NCBI GenBank assembly: GCA_033297205.1
Contig: MU859148.1
Coordinates: forward strand, 62,001 to 126,000
DNA from: Pseudoneurospora amorphoporcata
Lineage: Eukaryota > Ascomycota > Sordariomycetes > Sordariales > Sordariaceae
Direction: 5' to 3'
DNA: 64,000 nucleotides
Position numbers and translations under genes: made by a program. The notes under the pieces were generated by a model. It made no database searches, had not been told where the DNA came from, and worked only from the letters and a program-made list of their open reading frames with translations. Of the stretch, positions 46,561 through 58,301 are shown piece after piece. Every line of letters starts with the position of its first letter. Within the stretch, counting starts at the first letter, position 1.

Positions 46561-47611
46561 ATGAAGATGCCACCCTCCTCTCTTCTTCGTACCTTATTCC
46601 TTCTCTTAGCAGTGGCCGGCTCAGCCATTGCCGAGTTGACTTTTGTCGCAACAGCAAGACAGGGGGACAGAGAGATTCCCAGCTCCGAGCTCAAGTTCAT
46701 ACGCACCACACCTAGACCACGACATCCAAACCTTCACGGCGGCCCTGGCCAGACAGAAACAGGAACAGGGGAGCTGGGAAAGAGGGACATCACGGCTTAT
46801 GGCCCGAGCTGGTGCGGTGCGTCGCAGCAGCTCGCAGCGCCTGAACAGCTCTCCAGCGTATACGGTATCTTCAACGTGCCGAAGCTGAAACTGCGCGCGG
46901 GCTTGTCGGCTCCGCAGAATGCGGCTGCGTGGGGCGGTGTTGACGGGGATTCCTGTAACAGGGCGCTGCTACAGGTTGGTGTGACGACGTTGGTACGTGG
47001 AAAACAAGAAACAATTGTTTCCGGTTTCATCGATTTCTGTCGTAATGCTGAAGCTTGCTTCAGCTGCTGGCCTTCATCTGGCTAAATTGCCGACTTTCTC
47101 AGATCAACTCGAATGGCCGGCAGATCACCGAGGCCTGGTGGCAGTGGTGGCCGTCGGCTTCGTATTCCATCCCGAGCATTCCCACTGCGCCAGGTGACTG
47201 GATGGCAGTTAATATTACCATGACGTCGTCCACTTCTGCTTCGATGTATGTAGTGCCTAACCGAAAGCCATGACATTTTGACCAGAGCCACGCTGACATT
47301 CCGTGTTTGACTTGGGGCAGCAAAATGTCTAGCACCCAACGAGGATACACATCAACGTTATGGCCGCAATGGCTCTGTGTCGGACAAATGCCACGTGGAT
47401 ATTCGAGGACTATTACGACAGGGCTGGGAGCAACAACATGGCCGACTTCAACGATGTCTGGTTCGAGTATACGACAGCTACCACCGTCGGAGGCACCAAG
47501 CTAGGCGTGGACGGAGGGGTCTTCTGGAACATGCAGAACAGCACTGGCCAGCTCAAGTGTACTGCCCAGAAGTACGATAACTCGAATTTCTTTGTCCGGT
47601 CCGTGATGTAG
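46561..47611 (+). CDS. Secreted glutamic protease of the eqolisin (G1) family; third exon junction uncertain
   Basis: Acid protease with a Gln/Glu catalytic pair. Residues 1-24 are a signal peptide. A propeptide ends at a Kex2-type site (LGKR-DITAYGPSWCG, near 75). The mature domain shows VYGIFNVPKLK, AWGGVDGDSCNRALLQVGV (catalytic Q138) and, after the first intron (46993-47102), NSNGRQITEAWWQWWP. The catalytic Glu lies in LCRTNATWIFEDYY near the end. The stretch between TSSTSAS and ALCRTN cannot be read in one frame. With the strongest donor (GTATGT at 47246) and acceptor CAG at 47285, the next exon matches family sequence (ATLTF) but hits TGA and TAG. A fully open model uses a weaker donor (exon 2 ending at 47249, exon 3 from 47333) and gives 285 residues, lacking about 12 loop residues. 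Either a lineage-specific deletion or a decaying gene. Confidence 0.72.
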
Positions 47612-50600
47612 AAGTGTAGGTGGAAGACGAAGATCGGACTGTCCACTTGATCCGAAAGCTGGAGCTTTAGCGCTGGGAAACGATGGCTGCGATCGTTGAC
47701 TGGAACTCCAGCGCGTTCAGATGGATACCGCGAGAGTTGACGCGTGTCAGACTTTCAGGCAACGGCTCGTGGTGGGCGGGACTGCGGGGGACAAAGTGAA
47801 ACAAGCTTTCCAAAGTCGGATACGAGAGTCGTTTGGGATGTGAGAGTGAATCGGTGCTGAATGAGCGTATATTGATTTGTCATTGTCCGTGCTGCTGAAC
47901 AATGGTTTCAAGGTCGCTTTGGTGATGTTTGGTCCCGAGTCGACGAACACGTTGATGGATCATGGATTGAATTGGTTGACAACACTACCTCAGGTACCTA
48001 CCTTGTGGGCGTCCAGACAAGATAGGACAGGGGCAGTGCGGCCGCTTCGGGCACCCCTCAGCACCTTCAGGGCAGGAACCCACTGTTTCCGCAGCGGCCC
48101 GGGCGGCCAGTGTCCAGCACACCAGACCTTCCTGCCAATAAACAGGGCTGTTCCTGAGAAAAAAGGGGTCTCGGTTCCTGTTCCTTCCACTTCCCTCCCA
48201 CACCCGCCGCGATGGCAATTTGATGTCTGCAGGTACAAGTCGAATCAATGGCGAGAAGGGCCACAAGGTACCAGCCGGAGACCACTCAGCTACCGGTGAA
48301 GAGCCGCATCCCACCTCCTCAATCTGTGAAGAAGGAACCTCATCACGGCATCCCCAAGTCGGACCGCAATGGCGCAACCCTCCCGTCGACGCGGCCAACT
48401 TTAGACGAGCTGCTACTAGTAGTTTTTCACCAAGCGCAAGGCTTTTTCTTGCTTTTCCCCCTTCTCCCCCACAGTTGTGAAATTTGACCCCATTTTGGGC
48501 TGCCATTCGCAATGCCCAAGCTGGTCTCGCCAAAGATTGCCATACACTCCCGAGATGGCTTTTCGGTGCTTCTCCTCAGCTGCGAAGCCCAGGAAGTCTG
48601 GCTGTCAACACAATATCGATCCCCATGACTCGTGCATCTCCAGGGTAGAACTACACTACTACCCTAAGCCGGCAAGGCGACATCGATCGATCGAAAAGCG
48701 GAAACCTTCTCACGCAAACCGCAGTTGGGACGCGTCCCTGAAAACAAGGGCTCTCGAAATGAACATGCACGTTCAGCGGTGTTTACCCATGTAGCAGACA
48801 TAACTACTCCGGGCGTTGCAATCTCTCGGTCTCACGCTTATCGGCATCTCTCTTGGGAACTCAGCCGGAGTCGCCTGAAGGATGATGGTCAACAATGTCT
48901 TATCCCAACTTATGGTGTGCTGGGGACTTCACAGGGAGCCACTAACAGAATTAGGTGAAGCCGAGCACAGGAGCTGTTAACGGCCGGGGTCCCCCTTTTC
49001 GCTATTTCAGTTTCTGCTGGCCCCGCCGTGGCACACCTTGCGGAGCCACTTCGGACAAAGGCGGTGGGTTCTTGGTGGAGACAGGAACGCAGACCTCAGG
49101 GAAGGACAGGATTCAATGACGTGTGTCGACTGGTCAAGGAACGTCGCGACAGCCAAACAATCTGGGAGCCAAACCTGGAAGCGGAGGTTGCGAAACTCGA
49201 GAGTCCCACTGAAGTGGCGGAAATGCGGTAACTTCCATCCATTTGCGCACAAAAAGAAAACAAAAGAAGGGAAAAAACTCTAACAATGGCGGCATGTTAG
49301 GATGGCCTTGGATGGCACCGGGTGCCCTTGCCGCTTGCAAGCAACTGCAACCCCCGCCGCAGCCTGCACAAACACACAGAGCCCTCGAGTTTTGCTTCCA
49401 GTGGCTATCTCATGAGCAATACCTTAACATGAAAATTCCACGGCGGCTAGGGGCGACTGGATGGACAAAGACACCGAGAATTCCGATCCAACTCAGCTTG
49501 GCAATATGCGTCGACTGTTCTAGCCGCCACCAAGCATCTTACACTACGAGACCTAGCTAAAATCAACTCAAAAGTACACTGCGCGCTCTCAGCGCCATCT
49601 GCGGTCACGTTCAGCGCACGGGAGAGACGGGAAATACGAGTTGGAAGTCATATCACAACCACAGCACGCTGCCCTAGTCTCCCTGGCCGGAACTGAAATG
49701 TTCAACGAAACAACTAACTTCACACGAGTCGACTATACCGTCATCGGATGTTTCGAGACTGTTGACGGAAGAGGAGACCCTTTCTGCCAAAAAGACAGCG
49801 CAAGACAAGTCCAACAAGACAGGGCAACCTTTGACAGAGACATGTTGAATCTACAAGGTGGATCTCTGGTGGACTTGCTGTTGCGGATGCCCGGTTTGGG
49901 TTAACCGATCGTCGCTTCGGTCTCCACTAAACCCGCTGCCCGGGGGTTCGGGGCCTTAGCACTACGAACACACCACCACCATCGACGCTAACACCAATAA
50001 TTCGTACACGGTACCTGGCCCTAGCCGCCCTGCTGCCAACACTCGGCGCCGTCCACCAACTCGCCAAAGTCACTGGACTTTCCAATGGTGATGGCAGGGA
50101 CACCGATACCAGATACCTAGGGAGCAACCTATGCGCAAGACCAAGCACAGGTACTTGGCTGGCAGCACATGTGGGATGACAACTCCATGCTACCGGCTGA
50201 ACTCAGTATGAGCGGAAGTGGGCGAGCTGGGCATCTTATATTAGTTTTATTCCTCCCTCATGGTTCTTGGCTAGCATGTGTCATATCTACTCCATCGTAC
50301 ATATGACCAGTCCACTCTCTCTCCTGTTACCCAATCTCTATTCTCTTCTATTTTTTACTCGCTCAATCTCGGTGCTACGGTACTGTACATACCACCACGG
50401 CCTCTACATATCTTTTCCCTCTTTGTCCAAGGCCAGAACCTTGCCTCCTCAACTCCTTTAACCATCCCTGCTGTTGATCAACGACTGTTGACGGGCGACC
50501 CCCACCACTCAGCCAACTCCCAAGACACACATCACGGGCAGTACAGTACGGGCACCTCTGCTCCTCCCGAGATTATCATTCACCTTATTTCTCCTTCTCC

Positions 50601-50775
50601 CTCAGTACTACGTTTCTGGAATCTCTCCATCGACGATCCAAACCCAGCCTGGAGCCTCATCGTCATTAGCACCAGAGCTCCCGAGTCCTCAACCATCTCT
50701 TACATCAGCAAGCTTTGGATACTTGTGGAAAGGGCAAAATAGCCCTCTCACCCGTGAGAGGGCGTTGCCGTAGCC
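47612..50775. other. Intergenic region of 3.2 kb with a leader hairpin at its right end
   Basis: No supported gene; frames at 47985-48533 minus, 49243-49560 plus and 49641-49904 plus lack domains. The right end (50260-50775) is C/T-rich and is the likely promoter and leader of the Prm10-like gene. Confidence 0.5.
50742..50763 (+). promoter_or_regulatory. Perfect inverted repeat 12 bp before the Prm10-like start codon
   Basis: GCCCTCTCAC - CC - GTGAGAGGGC, ten GC-rich base pairs with a 2-nt centre, ending 12 nt before the ATG. If transcribed, it would form a hairpin that could slow scanning ribosomes; as DNA it could be a dimer binding site. Confidence 0.6.
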
Positions 50776-53725
50776 ATGGTTTCCTCGCAACATCAGGACG
50801 AAATCGGCGGGCCCAGCAACAGCCGGAGTGGAAGTGATAGTGAGACTACTCTTCCGGGCGGAAGTGGTGTTGAATCTGGGAATGGAAACGGGGAGGGAAG
50901 CAGTAGCAACAGCCAGAAGGCCAGCTCCAACGTCAGCGCAAATTCGACGCCTCAACCGGAGCAACCGCTTCTCACACCACAGATCCACCTTCAGCTTCCA
51001 AAGGGTAAGGAGAAGAAAAGAGTTGGCTTCCTCAGCGATAGACCACCAGCGCAGACCGGTGGCCCTCCAGCCCCCCAGGTAGTCGTCACTCCGGATGGAC
51101 AGGAGTTCGCTGCGCAGGATTACTTCTCCTCGCCCATCAACGACAATGACTTTGCCACGACCCCTCCGCATCGCCCATTCGCCTCTCCGGCAAAGCGCGA
51201 CTCTTTTAATAGAGATGAGATCACTGCTGCCCTAGCCGAGATTCTGAGGCCCGAACTTCATGATCAGGGCAGTTCCGCCCATCCCGTCCGGCCACGTCCT
51301 GTCCTTCGGAAAAACACAACTGTTCCCGATCCTCAGCCCGATATGCTCAAGCCTCCCCATCGATCCGAGGTGGAAGCACGCAACCGCGCCGACAAGCTTG
51401 CCCACGCCGTCGGGACTTCCTCAGCTGGCGCGTCTCGAAGAAGCTCGTTTGCTGGCAATGATACCGACTCTGGGGACGAAGTTACTCTCAACGGGAACGT
51501 GCCGCCAGTTTCTATCAGTCGCGACTTTGAGGCCCAGGAGCCAGACGACTCCAACAGCCTCCGGGCTCGCAGGAAATCACAGCAAGTTGCCAACGACCTC
51601 GTCCGGAACCATACACGCCGCATCAGCGCTTACAACGCTCTCAGCCGCCCACAAACCGCCCTTAGCACAAACGTATCCGGAGCTACCACACCAATTCCTC
51701 ACGACCTGGAATATGTGCCTCGCCCAGACAAGTATAGGGGTGGTATTTTGGGGAACTTGCTCAAGTTATACAACGCAGAAGAGAATACGGGAGCAACAAC
51801 GCCTGGTGGCTCCAGTACCATGACCACCCCAAGTCAAACACCGAACAGAACGCCAACAACGACACCGCCAACCTCCAGGCCCGGTACTCCCAAGTCGGAT
51901 AAGGATCGAGGGAGACACCGCGGGTTCCGGTCAGGTTCTACGTCAAGGCTCATGGAATCATCCTTCATGTTTGCTGTCCCTGGTGCTGCAAAAGAAGTAT
52001 CCGAAGCCGCGCATAAGCTCAGGGAGGAAAAGGATAAGACCAAAAGACGGTCGAGATCGAGACTCAGAGCCGATAGGCAGAAACTGGAGGAGTTCCGCAT
52101 CACCAAACACATTGCAGAGATTATCAGTCGCCATCGGTACCTGTTGAAGCTGTGCAATGCGTTGATGATGTATGGTGCACCCACGCATCGCTTGGAAGCC
52201 TACATGAGAATGTCCGCCCGCGTCCTTGGCATCGAAGGCCAATTCATGTACCTTCCGGGGACCATGATCATCTCATTCGACGACAGCAATACCCACACCA
52301 CCGAGATGAAAATTGTTCGCAGCAATGCCGGCGTCGACCTCGGGAAACTGCGCGACGTTCACGAGGTTTACAAAGAGGTTGTTCATGATCTCATCAGCGC
52401 CGACGAGGCTACGTCCCGATTGACCGACATCATCAATCGGAAAAACAAGTATCCTACTTGGTTGCGTGTTGTGCTCTTTGGCATAGCCTCCGCGACAGTC
52501 GCCCCTTTTGGTTTCGAGGGTCGGTACATCGACATGCCTATCGCCTTCATCCTCGGGTGCATAGTTGGTATCTTGCAACTTTATATTGCGCCTACGAATG
52601 AGCTATACGCAAACGTTTTCGAAATCACCGCCGCTCTCGTCACCTCCTTCTTCGCTCGTGTTTTCGGATCCATCCACGATGGAGAGCTGTTTTGCTTTTC
52701 CTCACTTGCACAGTCTTCGATTGCTCTGATCCTTCCGGGTTACATGGTTCTTTGTGCAAGTCTGGAGCTACAAAGTCACTCCATGGTATCCGGCTCGGTC
52801 CGCATGGTTTACGCACTCATCTACTCGCTTTTCTTGGGTTATGGCATTACCATCGGGTCCGTTATCTACGGATACATGGACAAAGATGCAGTCAGTGCCA
52901 TCCATTGTAGGATTGGTCCTGAGTGGTACAGCAAACGGCCAGACCCGAACTATTACATCCTGTTTGTGCTGCCTTTTACGTTGTGTCTATGTGCCATCAA
53001 CCAGGCCAAGTTCAAGCAGCTTCCAGGTACGCATCATTCCATTTTCCTTGGTGCCCATAATAACATTGCTAACGATATCTACAGTCATGGTCGTCATCTC
53101 ATTGGCAGGTTACTGCGTGAACAGCTTTTCATCGAGGTACTTCTCAGGAAACACCACCCTTTCCAACTCGCTGGGTGCTCTCTGCATCGGCGTCCTGGCA
53201 AACCTCTACTCGCGGATGGGCCGCGTGGTACAAAACAAGTTTCTCGACATCTGGGAAAAGCTCTTTGAGCCGCGCATCGCTCGTCTCAAGGGGAACCACA
53301 GGCGTTTATACTCCACCGAGGGAGGATCCAACAGCTCCTTCCGCAAGGACCCAGACCCAGAAATGGGCCTGCCGGCAGAAAAGCCCGCTGCAACCCCTCA
53401 GAAACACACCCGCCGCATCGGATACGGGCTTGCCGCCGCCGCCATGTTACCCGCCATCTTCGTGCAGGTCCCCTCGGCTCTGGCCGTCGGTGGCTCGCTC
53501 CTTAGTGGCGTGGCGAGCGCTGATCAGATCACCCGCAACGAGACACTTTCTGCCGATGGACAGACTGTCACACCAGGCACACAAACGGCAGACCTGAACA
53601 GCACGGCTTTCAACGTCTTGCTCAGCGTCGTCCAGGTTGCTATCAGCATCTCGGTTGGACTGTCGCTCAGTGCGCTGATTGTTTATCCATTCGGAAAGAG
53701 GCGAAGTGGTCTTTTCAGTTTCTAA
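50776..53725 (+). CDS. Prm10/ThrE-like (DUF1212) multi-pass membrane protein
   Basis: Exons 50776-53026 and 53085-53725, 963 residues; 58-nt intron with GCTAAC branch site, in phase. The first ~430 residues are Ser/Thr/Pro-rich and disordered, with TTPGGSSTMTTPSQTP-type repeats. Residues about 435-600 are the cytosolic ThrE domain (RYLLKLCNALMMYGAPTHRLE, GQFMYLPGTMIISFDD). About ten helices follow (LRVVLFGIASATVAPFGF, MPIAFILGCIVGILQLYI and on to the last VALSISVGLSLSALIVYPFG-like helix). This is the family of yeast pheromone-regulated Prm10 and of bacterial threonine/serine exporters. Role in filamentous fungi is not established; transport is inferred. Yeast Prm10 is much shorter because it lacks most of the N-terminal tail. 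Confidence 0.9.
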
Positions 53726-54525
53726 AGTCTACTTTTCTTGTTATTCTTTTTACATTACCTACAAGCAGGCACATAAAGTTGGGAGTTGCGTTGCGCAAGA
53801 CTCAGAATGAGAAAGAGAGAAAGAAAGAAAGGTCTATTGGCAATCAGTCATGCATGTGGAAAAGGACTGGACTTGGGAGGCGCACACACATGCACCACAC
53901 ACACAAAGTTTACGTTTGATGAAAAAAGAGTGCCAGGGTAGTGTTGAGTGCGGTTTATTTTGCATGCTTCGGTTTTCAATACAGCATTTTCATGGTTGTT
54001 TGTTTGTATACTGTTTATTGGGAATGAACATGAATGATGGCGTTACTGGGCTTTCTTTTCTTTTTCCTTGGATTACAGGTATACTCTTTCATTTATAAAG
54101 AAGGAAGTTCCGTCCACTGGTATATCGGTTAGAGAGGTGGTAAATAGCAGGTTTGGTAGATGGTAGATGGTTCCTCTAGATGACAACATTTTCAAGAGTT
54201 AGAAGGGGTAATAGACTGTGGGATCATCACCCTGATCCAGAGAAATCGGTTCCGAAAGAGCATACATGGCCCGTTGAGACAACTTTCCACTAGACTCGCT
54301 CTCCCAAACACTAGATGTGGGGATGGTTACCTCTCTACCTTGACATGTCGGCTACTGTTATCCCCTCCCACTCTAGAAAAATGCACGGGGTCGAGTATCG
54401 CAGTCCTGTCTGCTCTCTTGCGATCACCGGCAATACCGAATCCCAATGGTCGGGGCGTCCTACTTTTCCCTCCGCTCCCTCCGGGATTCACGCCGCGCAA
54501 GCCCCACATTTCCCGGTTTACAGTA

Positions 54526-54872
54526 ATGTCCCCTGTTAATGCTAACCCCCCTTCTTGCTAAAACCGCCCCTTTCGCTAAGGATATCAATTGCCTGCATTC
54601 CCTCTGGTGGCCCAGACTGCTAACTGCTATTTGCAACCGTAACGGCCTAGATTTGCAATAACATGGGTTTGATTTTGGTGAGCGGGAATACTTATACCTA
54701 TGTACCGGGGTTCCGACCATCCCAAGTAACCCACTTTTTAGGCCCCGCGACGATCTTAAATAGCCAAAGAGCCGCTGTATAGTCTGTGCACGAAATCCCC
54801 CTTTTTGCAAAACCACCCCTCTTTTACAAAGAAATCTGGCTGCCCGGAATCGTTTACATTAACAGGGGACAT
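54526..54872. mobile_element. MITE-like element with TA target-site duplications
   Basis: Perfect 16-bp terminal inverted repeats ATGTCCCCTGTTAATG / CATTAACAGGGGACAT bound a 347-bp segment, and each end is flanked by TA (TA-ATGTCC...GGACAT-TA), the target duplicated by Tc1/mariner-type transposases. Just inside are related subterminal blocks in direct orientation: CCCCCTTCTTGCTAAAACCGCCCC near 54545 and CCCCCTTTTTGCAAAACCACCCC near 54797. No transposase frame is present, so the element is non-autonomous. Similar GCAAAACC/CCCC subterminal repeats occur in fungal pogo/Fot-like elements, from general knowledge. Confidence 0.7.
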
Positions 54873-56395
54873 TAATCACTATAAACACTCCGGCTCGGGT
54901 ACCGAACCTCTCCCGTAGTCAGGCGCCATTAACCTAGGGGTTTCCCCACCTTCCCGAATAACCGGAACCCAAGCAAGGACGGAGGGTGAAACATTATTTC
55001 CTTCCTACTCTAGACCATACGTCTAATAACGTAATAACTCGGACATGTCTGGCGCTCCTTCCCTCTTTTGTTCCGTTCTTGTCTCTTGGTTCTTCCAAGT
55101 TGTATCGCGGAAGCTTAAGAGCAGGCAACTCTTGCCCTTCACCATCATCTTTTTCATCGGTTCTTCTCAGCAAGTGCGACAACCTATGCGGTTGCCGAAG
55201 TCCAAGAAACCCTCTGCAGGTTTGCTTCGCCCAAAACCATCACTGTAGCAGTCGCCGCCCATTCTGTTCACGTCTTGGAATCGACAGACGACCAAGCGAA
55301 ACCCAGGCAGTGCTGATTCGCATTTAGCGCAGCCTGAGCATGACAAGTCTTCGTCGCACGCACGCTCGATATAGGACACTACTTCCCGAGCGACATCGGA
55401 TCTCAGCCGAGTTACGCTGATGGAGCGTAGAGGTATGATTGATACACGACGGTCCTTGTCAGGTGCTCGGTTATATCTGGATGTGCCGGATTGCAATTGC
55501 CGTCTCGCGCGCCAAGAGAGGCATCCGAGGCATTCACTCTGGTTAAATGCTTGTCTGACTTATTTGAGCCGTGGCTTGCAAGGTGCAAGCCATATTTGCT
55601 ATGAGAAACAGAAATGGCAAAGTCGAACATCGTCCGTCATCTATCGAAATGTTCCCCCGTCTTACTACCCCGGACTTCTCCCCATCGTGCATGCGCCGCG
55701 GTCGGGATATGCATAATCGTATAGCTGAAATATAATTTTTCAATACGTCACCGATACGTTCGGTAGTGGGGTGATGTCCCCTCGAGCGCAAGCCCTAGCA
55801 CACCACCACGTTCGGAACTCCCAAAGTTAACGGCTGGAAGTTAAAAACCAAAGGCACCCCACGCGCGGAACAGCAAACCAATCACCACAGGCCGTGATGA
55901 GCGCCCAGAACAGCAATGGCTCGTATTTGACAGGTGCGCCTCCTCAGCGCAGCCCAGCCCAGGCTGTCAACTGGAGCATCACGGGACACTCCAAAGGCTC
56001 CAAAGTGGAAAGACTCGACAAACCATGTTATAATCCGGTTGTGGTCTCGCAACATGGCGCGTTGTGACAGAGAAGCCATGGCTGCTTACACGAGAATGTC
56101 AAGAGACGCCTCTTTTTTGGGAAACCTTGGAAAGCTCATATGACTATCGATTTTAACGCCATTCTGAGGTGACGAGTGCGAGAGTCTATGACAAACATGA
56201 ACGCCGAGGCCCACACTCTCTCTCTCGCGGGAAGCTGAGGGGTTGAGGCGGTTGCTATTCTTGGTTGATGGATCAATCACCAGTCTATCACGATGTGCTT
56301 ATGTCGGTGACGGCGGGTGAGCTTTATGGCTCTAGATCTGGTTGGTATCAGTAAGAACATCGTCACATGGAGATATACAGGGGAAGGGATGGAAG

Positions 56396-56402
56396 TATAA
56401 AG
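56396..56402 (+). promoter_or_regulatory. TATA-like element of the small secreted protein gene
   Basis: TATAAAG in GGAAGTATAAAGACC, 131 bp upstream of the start codon at 56533. Confidence 0.45.
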
Positions 56403-56532
56403 ACCGTCAGATCTCCAGATGGAGAAGACGTTTGATTCAGCATCCTCATCATCAAGATCATCAAGATCAAAGAACACCTTCAACCAAAGATACTACCTCA
56501 CTTGTCTGCACGACAAACCGCTTACTTCAAAA

Positions 56533-57229
56533 ATGAAGTCCCTCTTCCTCCTCCCGGCCCTCCTCGGCCTCGCCTTCTCTCACCCAGCTCCGGAGCTTGA
56601 CCCGCGCGCCGCTCCCCAGATCGCCCACTTTTTCTTTCAAGCCGCCGCTACCGGCTACAACCTGACCGTCCCCGCCGACGGGAACTGGTATCCCACCAGT
56701 ATGTCAACATGTTCTCCCCAGTCACCCTCAAGTACATTTTTCAGACACGGTAGGACTGACCAGACATCTGTCTACTTGTAGACAACGGCTTGAACGTCAA
56801 CATCATCACCGCCCTCGACTTCACCGTCATCCAGTGCGAGTTCAAGACGCACCAGCAGCAGGTCGCTTATGTCTACCAGCTGAGCGGCGACACCTTCCCC
56901 AAAGAGCAGTTCGCTGTTGGACCGCCACAGCCGATTGATGCGGTTAAGTGCCATGGCTATTGTTTGCAGGTTTATCGTACGTCTTTTTCTCCCATCCCAG
57001 CTCCCTTCCTTCATCAATCTTCCTTTTGTATCACGAGAGGTTCTGTGATATTAGTTGAGTGAGGTGTGATGATTGCGTAAGTGGGAGTGATGGCTAACAT
57101 TTTGATGTGTGTGTGTCAACAGAGGACTGTGTTGTAAACGGCCAATTCGTCGGCACCTGCTGCAATGGCTTCTGCGCGGCGAATAAGTGCCGCCCGTATG
57201 TCTACCCTCAGGATATCCCCGTGGAGTAA
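56533..57229 (+). CDS. Small secreted cysteine-containing protein, unrecognised
   Basis: Exons 56533-56698, 56782-56976 and 57123-57229 give 155 residues, with all junctions in phase and GT-AG. Residues 1-16 (MKSLFLLPALLGLAFS) form a signal peptide; HPAPELDPRAAP follows, a likely short pro-region. The N-terminal half has a FFFQAAATGYNLTVPADGNWY segment and a single early Cys (VIQCEF). Cysteines increase in the last exon: GYC, QDCVVNGQF, GTCCNGFCAANKCRPY. Eight cysteines in the mature protein suggest disulfides in the extracellular space. I recognise no family. Size and cysteine pattern fit the broad class of small secreted or effector-like proteins, which is only a description. Confidence 0.78.
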
Positions 57230-57793
57230 CTGAAGCGGACGGAAGTAAGAAAGAAGGAATGGATGGATGGAAGGAAGGATGAATGGGATTAATAATTGGG
57301 ATTCGCCACAAGTACCTAGGTATGGGATGAAAAGATTTGCGAGTAATGACGGAAGGAACTAACTAAGGAAGGGAGTAATGATTGCATGAATGACGACTTT
57401 TCGGATCAAATCTTCTTATATTTAATTCAATCTCAACTTGTTTGCTACTGTAATCCTGAAGCGGTGCATTATAATTGACAAGTTCAGATGGAAGTGAGAT
57501 GGTAAAGAGATCCGTTGCTGTGAGCTTTGCGTCTGAGGGCGATGCAATCTTCCTCATGAATATGTATGCCCACTCTGAATGGCATCACACTCGCATGAAT
57601 GATCTAGACCTCAGTAGAATGTCGGTAATGGAAGAATGGGAGTCTGTGATAGCTCTTGATCATTGAGATGTCGGAACTGACATATAAAGACCCCAGTGCA
57701 TTATTCCTCTCCCTTCTTCCAACCCAATGTTCTTCCCTTTCATCTCGAGGACGAAGCCATCTTATCGATGTTCTTTTCGTGTTCTTTCTCTGA
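57230..57793. other. Intergenic, contents uncertain
   Basis: GGAT/GGAA-rich short repeats directly after the secreted-protein stop (57240-57285). Frames on both strands at 57363-57666 overlap one another; one of them could be a first exon of the following orphan frame, but no splice pair could be established. Confidence 0.4.
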
Positions 57794-58276
57794 TCTAAGC
57801 AAGACAGGACTAAAGACTGCAATAAGCATCAAACCTTCAATTTCTCCACCAGACGGAGCATACCTATACATTCTTTCATCCAGCCTCAGCTCCCAGAAAA
57901 TCACAAGTCACTCACCTCCATCATCGCCGCAGCGCCCTTCCCCAACTTCCCCCTCTCCACCCTCGTCCTCCTCACCGGCACTGACCCTATCAACTTTGAG
58001 CTCTCGTACTCCACGCTCTGCAACTTTCTGGCGGCTGACAACTTGCTCATGTTCATCGAGTACAAGTTCCCAGAGCCCGACTGGAACGAGGACGTGTGGC
58101 TGCACGAGTGTTGGCGACGCGGAAGAGCGCGGGCCAAGGTTATTTTGTCGCTGACCATTCGGCATCCGTACGTGAGGAGTGTGTTGTATGCGAGAGGCTG
58201 GAACTCGTATGAGCCGAGCCCAAAGGTGGCATATGATTTGGTTTGGGATATCTGGGGGCGGGAGTTCGCTTATTGA
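57794..58276 (+). CDS. Orphan reading frame, 5' end unresolved
   Basis: Open from just after a TGA at 57791 to a stop at 58276, with no ATG before 58043, so the start must be in an upstream exon or at the internal ATG (77 residues). The segment from about 57908 reads as real protein: LTSIIAAAPFPNFPLSTLVLL, then FELSYSTLCNFLAADNLLMF and WNEDVWLHECWRRGRARAKVI, ending VWDIWGREFAY. Its third codon positions are GC-rich like those of neighbouring genes. No domain is recognised. Convergent with the aldehyde dehydrogenase, stops only 25 bp apart. Confidence 0.4.
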   Translation, partial: SKQDRTKDCNKHQTFNFSTRRSIPIHSFIQPQLPENHKSLTSIIAAAPFPNFPLSTLVLLTGTDPINFELSYSTLCNFLAADNLLMFIEYKFPEPDWNEDVWLHECWRRGRARAKVILSLTIRHPYVRSVLYARGWNSYEPSPKVAYDLVWDIWGREFAY

Positions 58277-58301
58277 AGTAGGGCAGTCAAAGTCTTGTCA
58301 C

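Larger units (their letters stand above)
53726..56532. other. Intergenic region carrying a MITE-like element
   Basis: About 2.8 kb between two rightward genes. Contains the TA-flanked inverted-repeat element described separately. Frames around 54990-55700 on both strands are unsupported. Right part (56270-56400) is the promoter of the small secreted protein gene. Confidence 0.5.

Noticed and set aside
43652..47611. Secondary-metabolite gene cluster around the P450
   Set aside because: No PKS, NRPS, terpene synthase, prenyltransferase or pathway regulator is adjacent; a lone P450 next to a protease is not a cluster.
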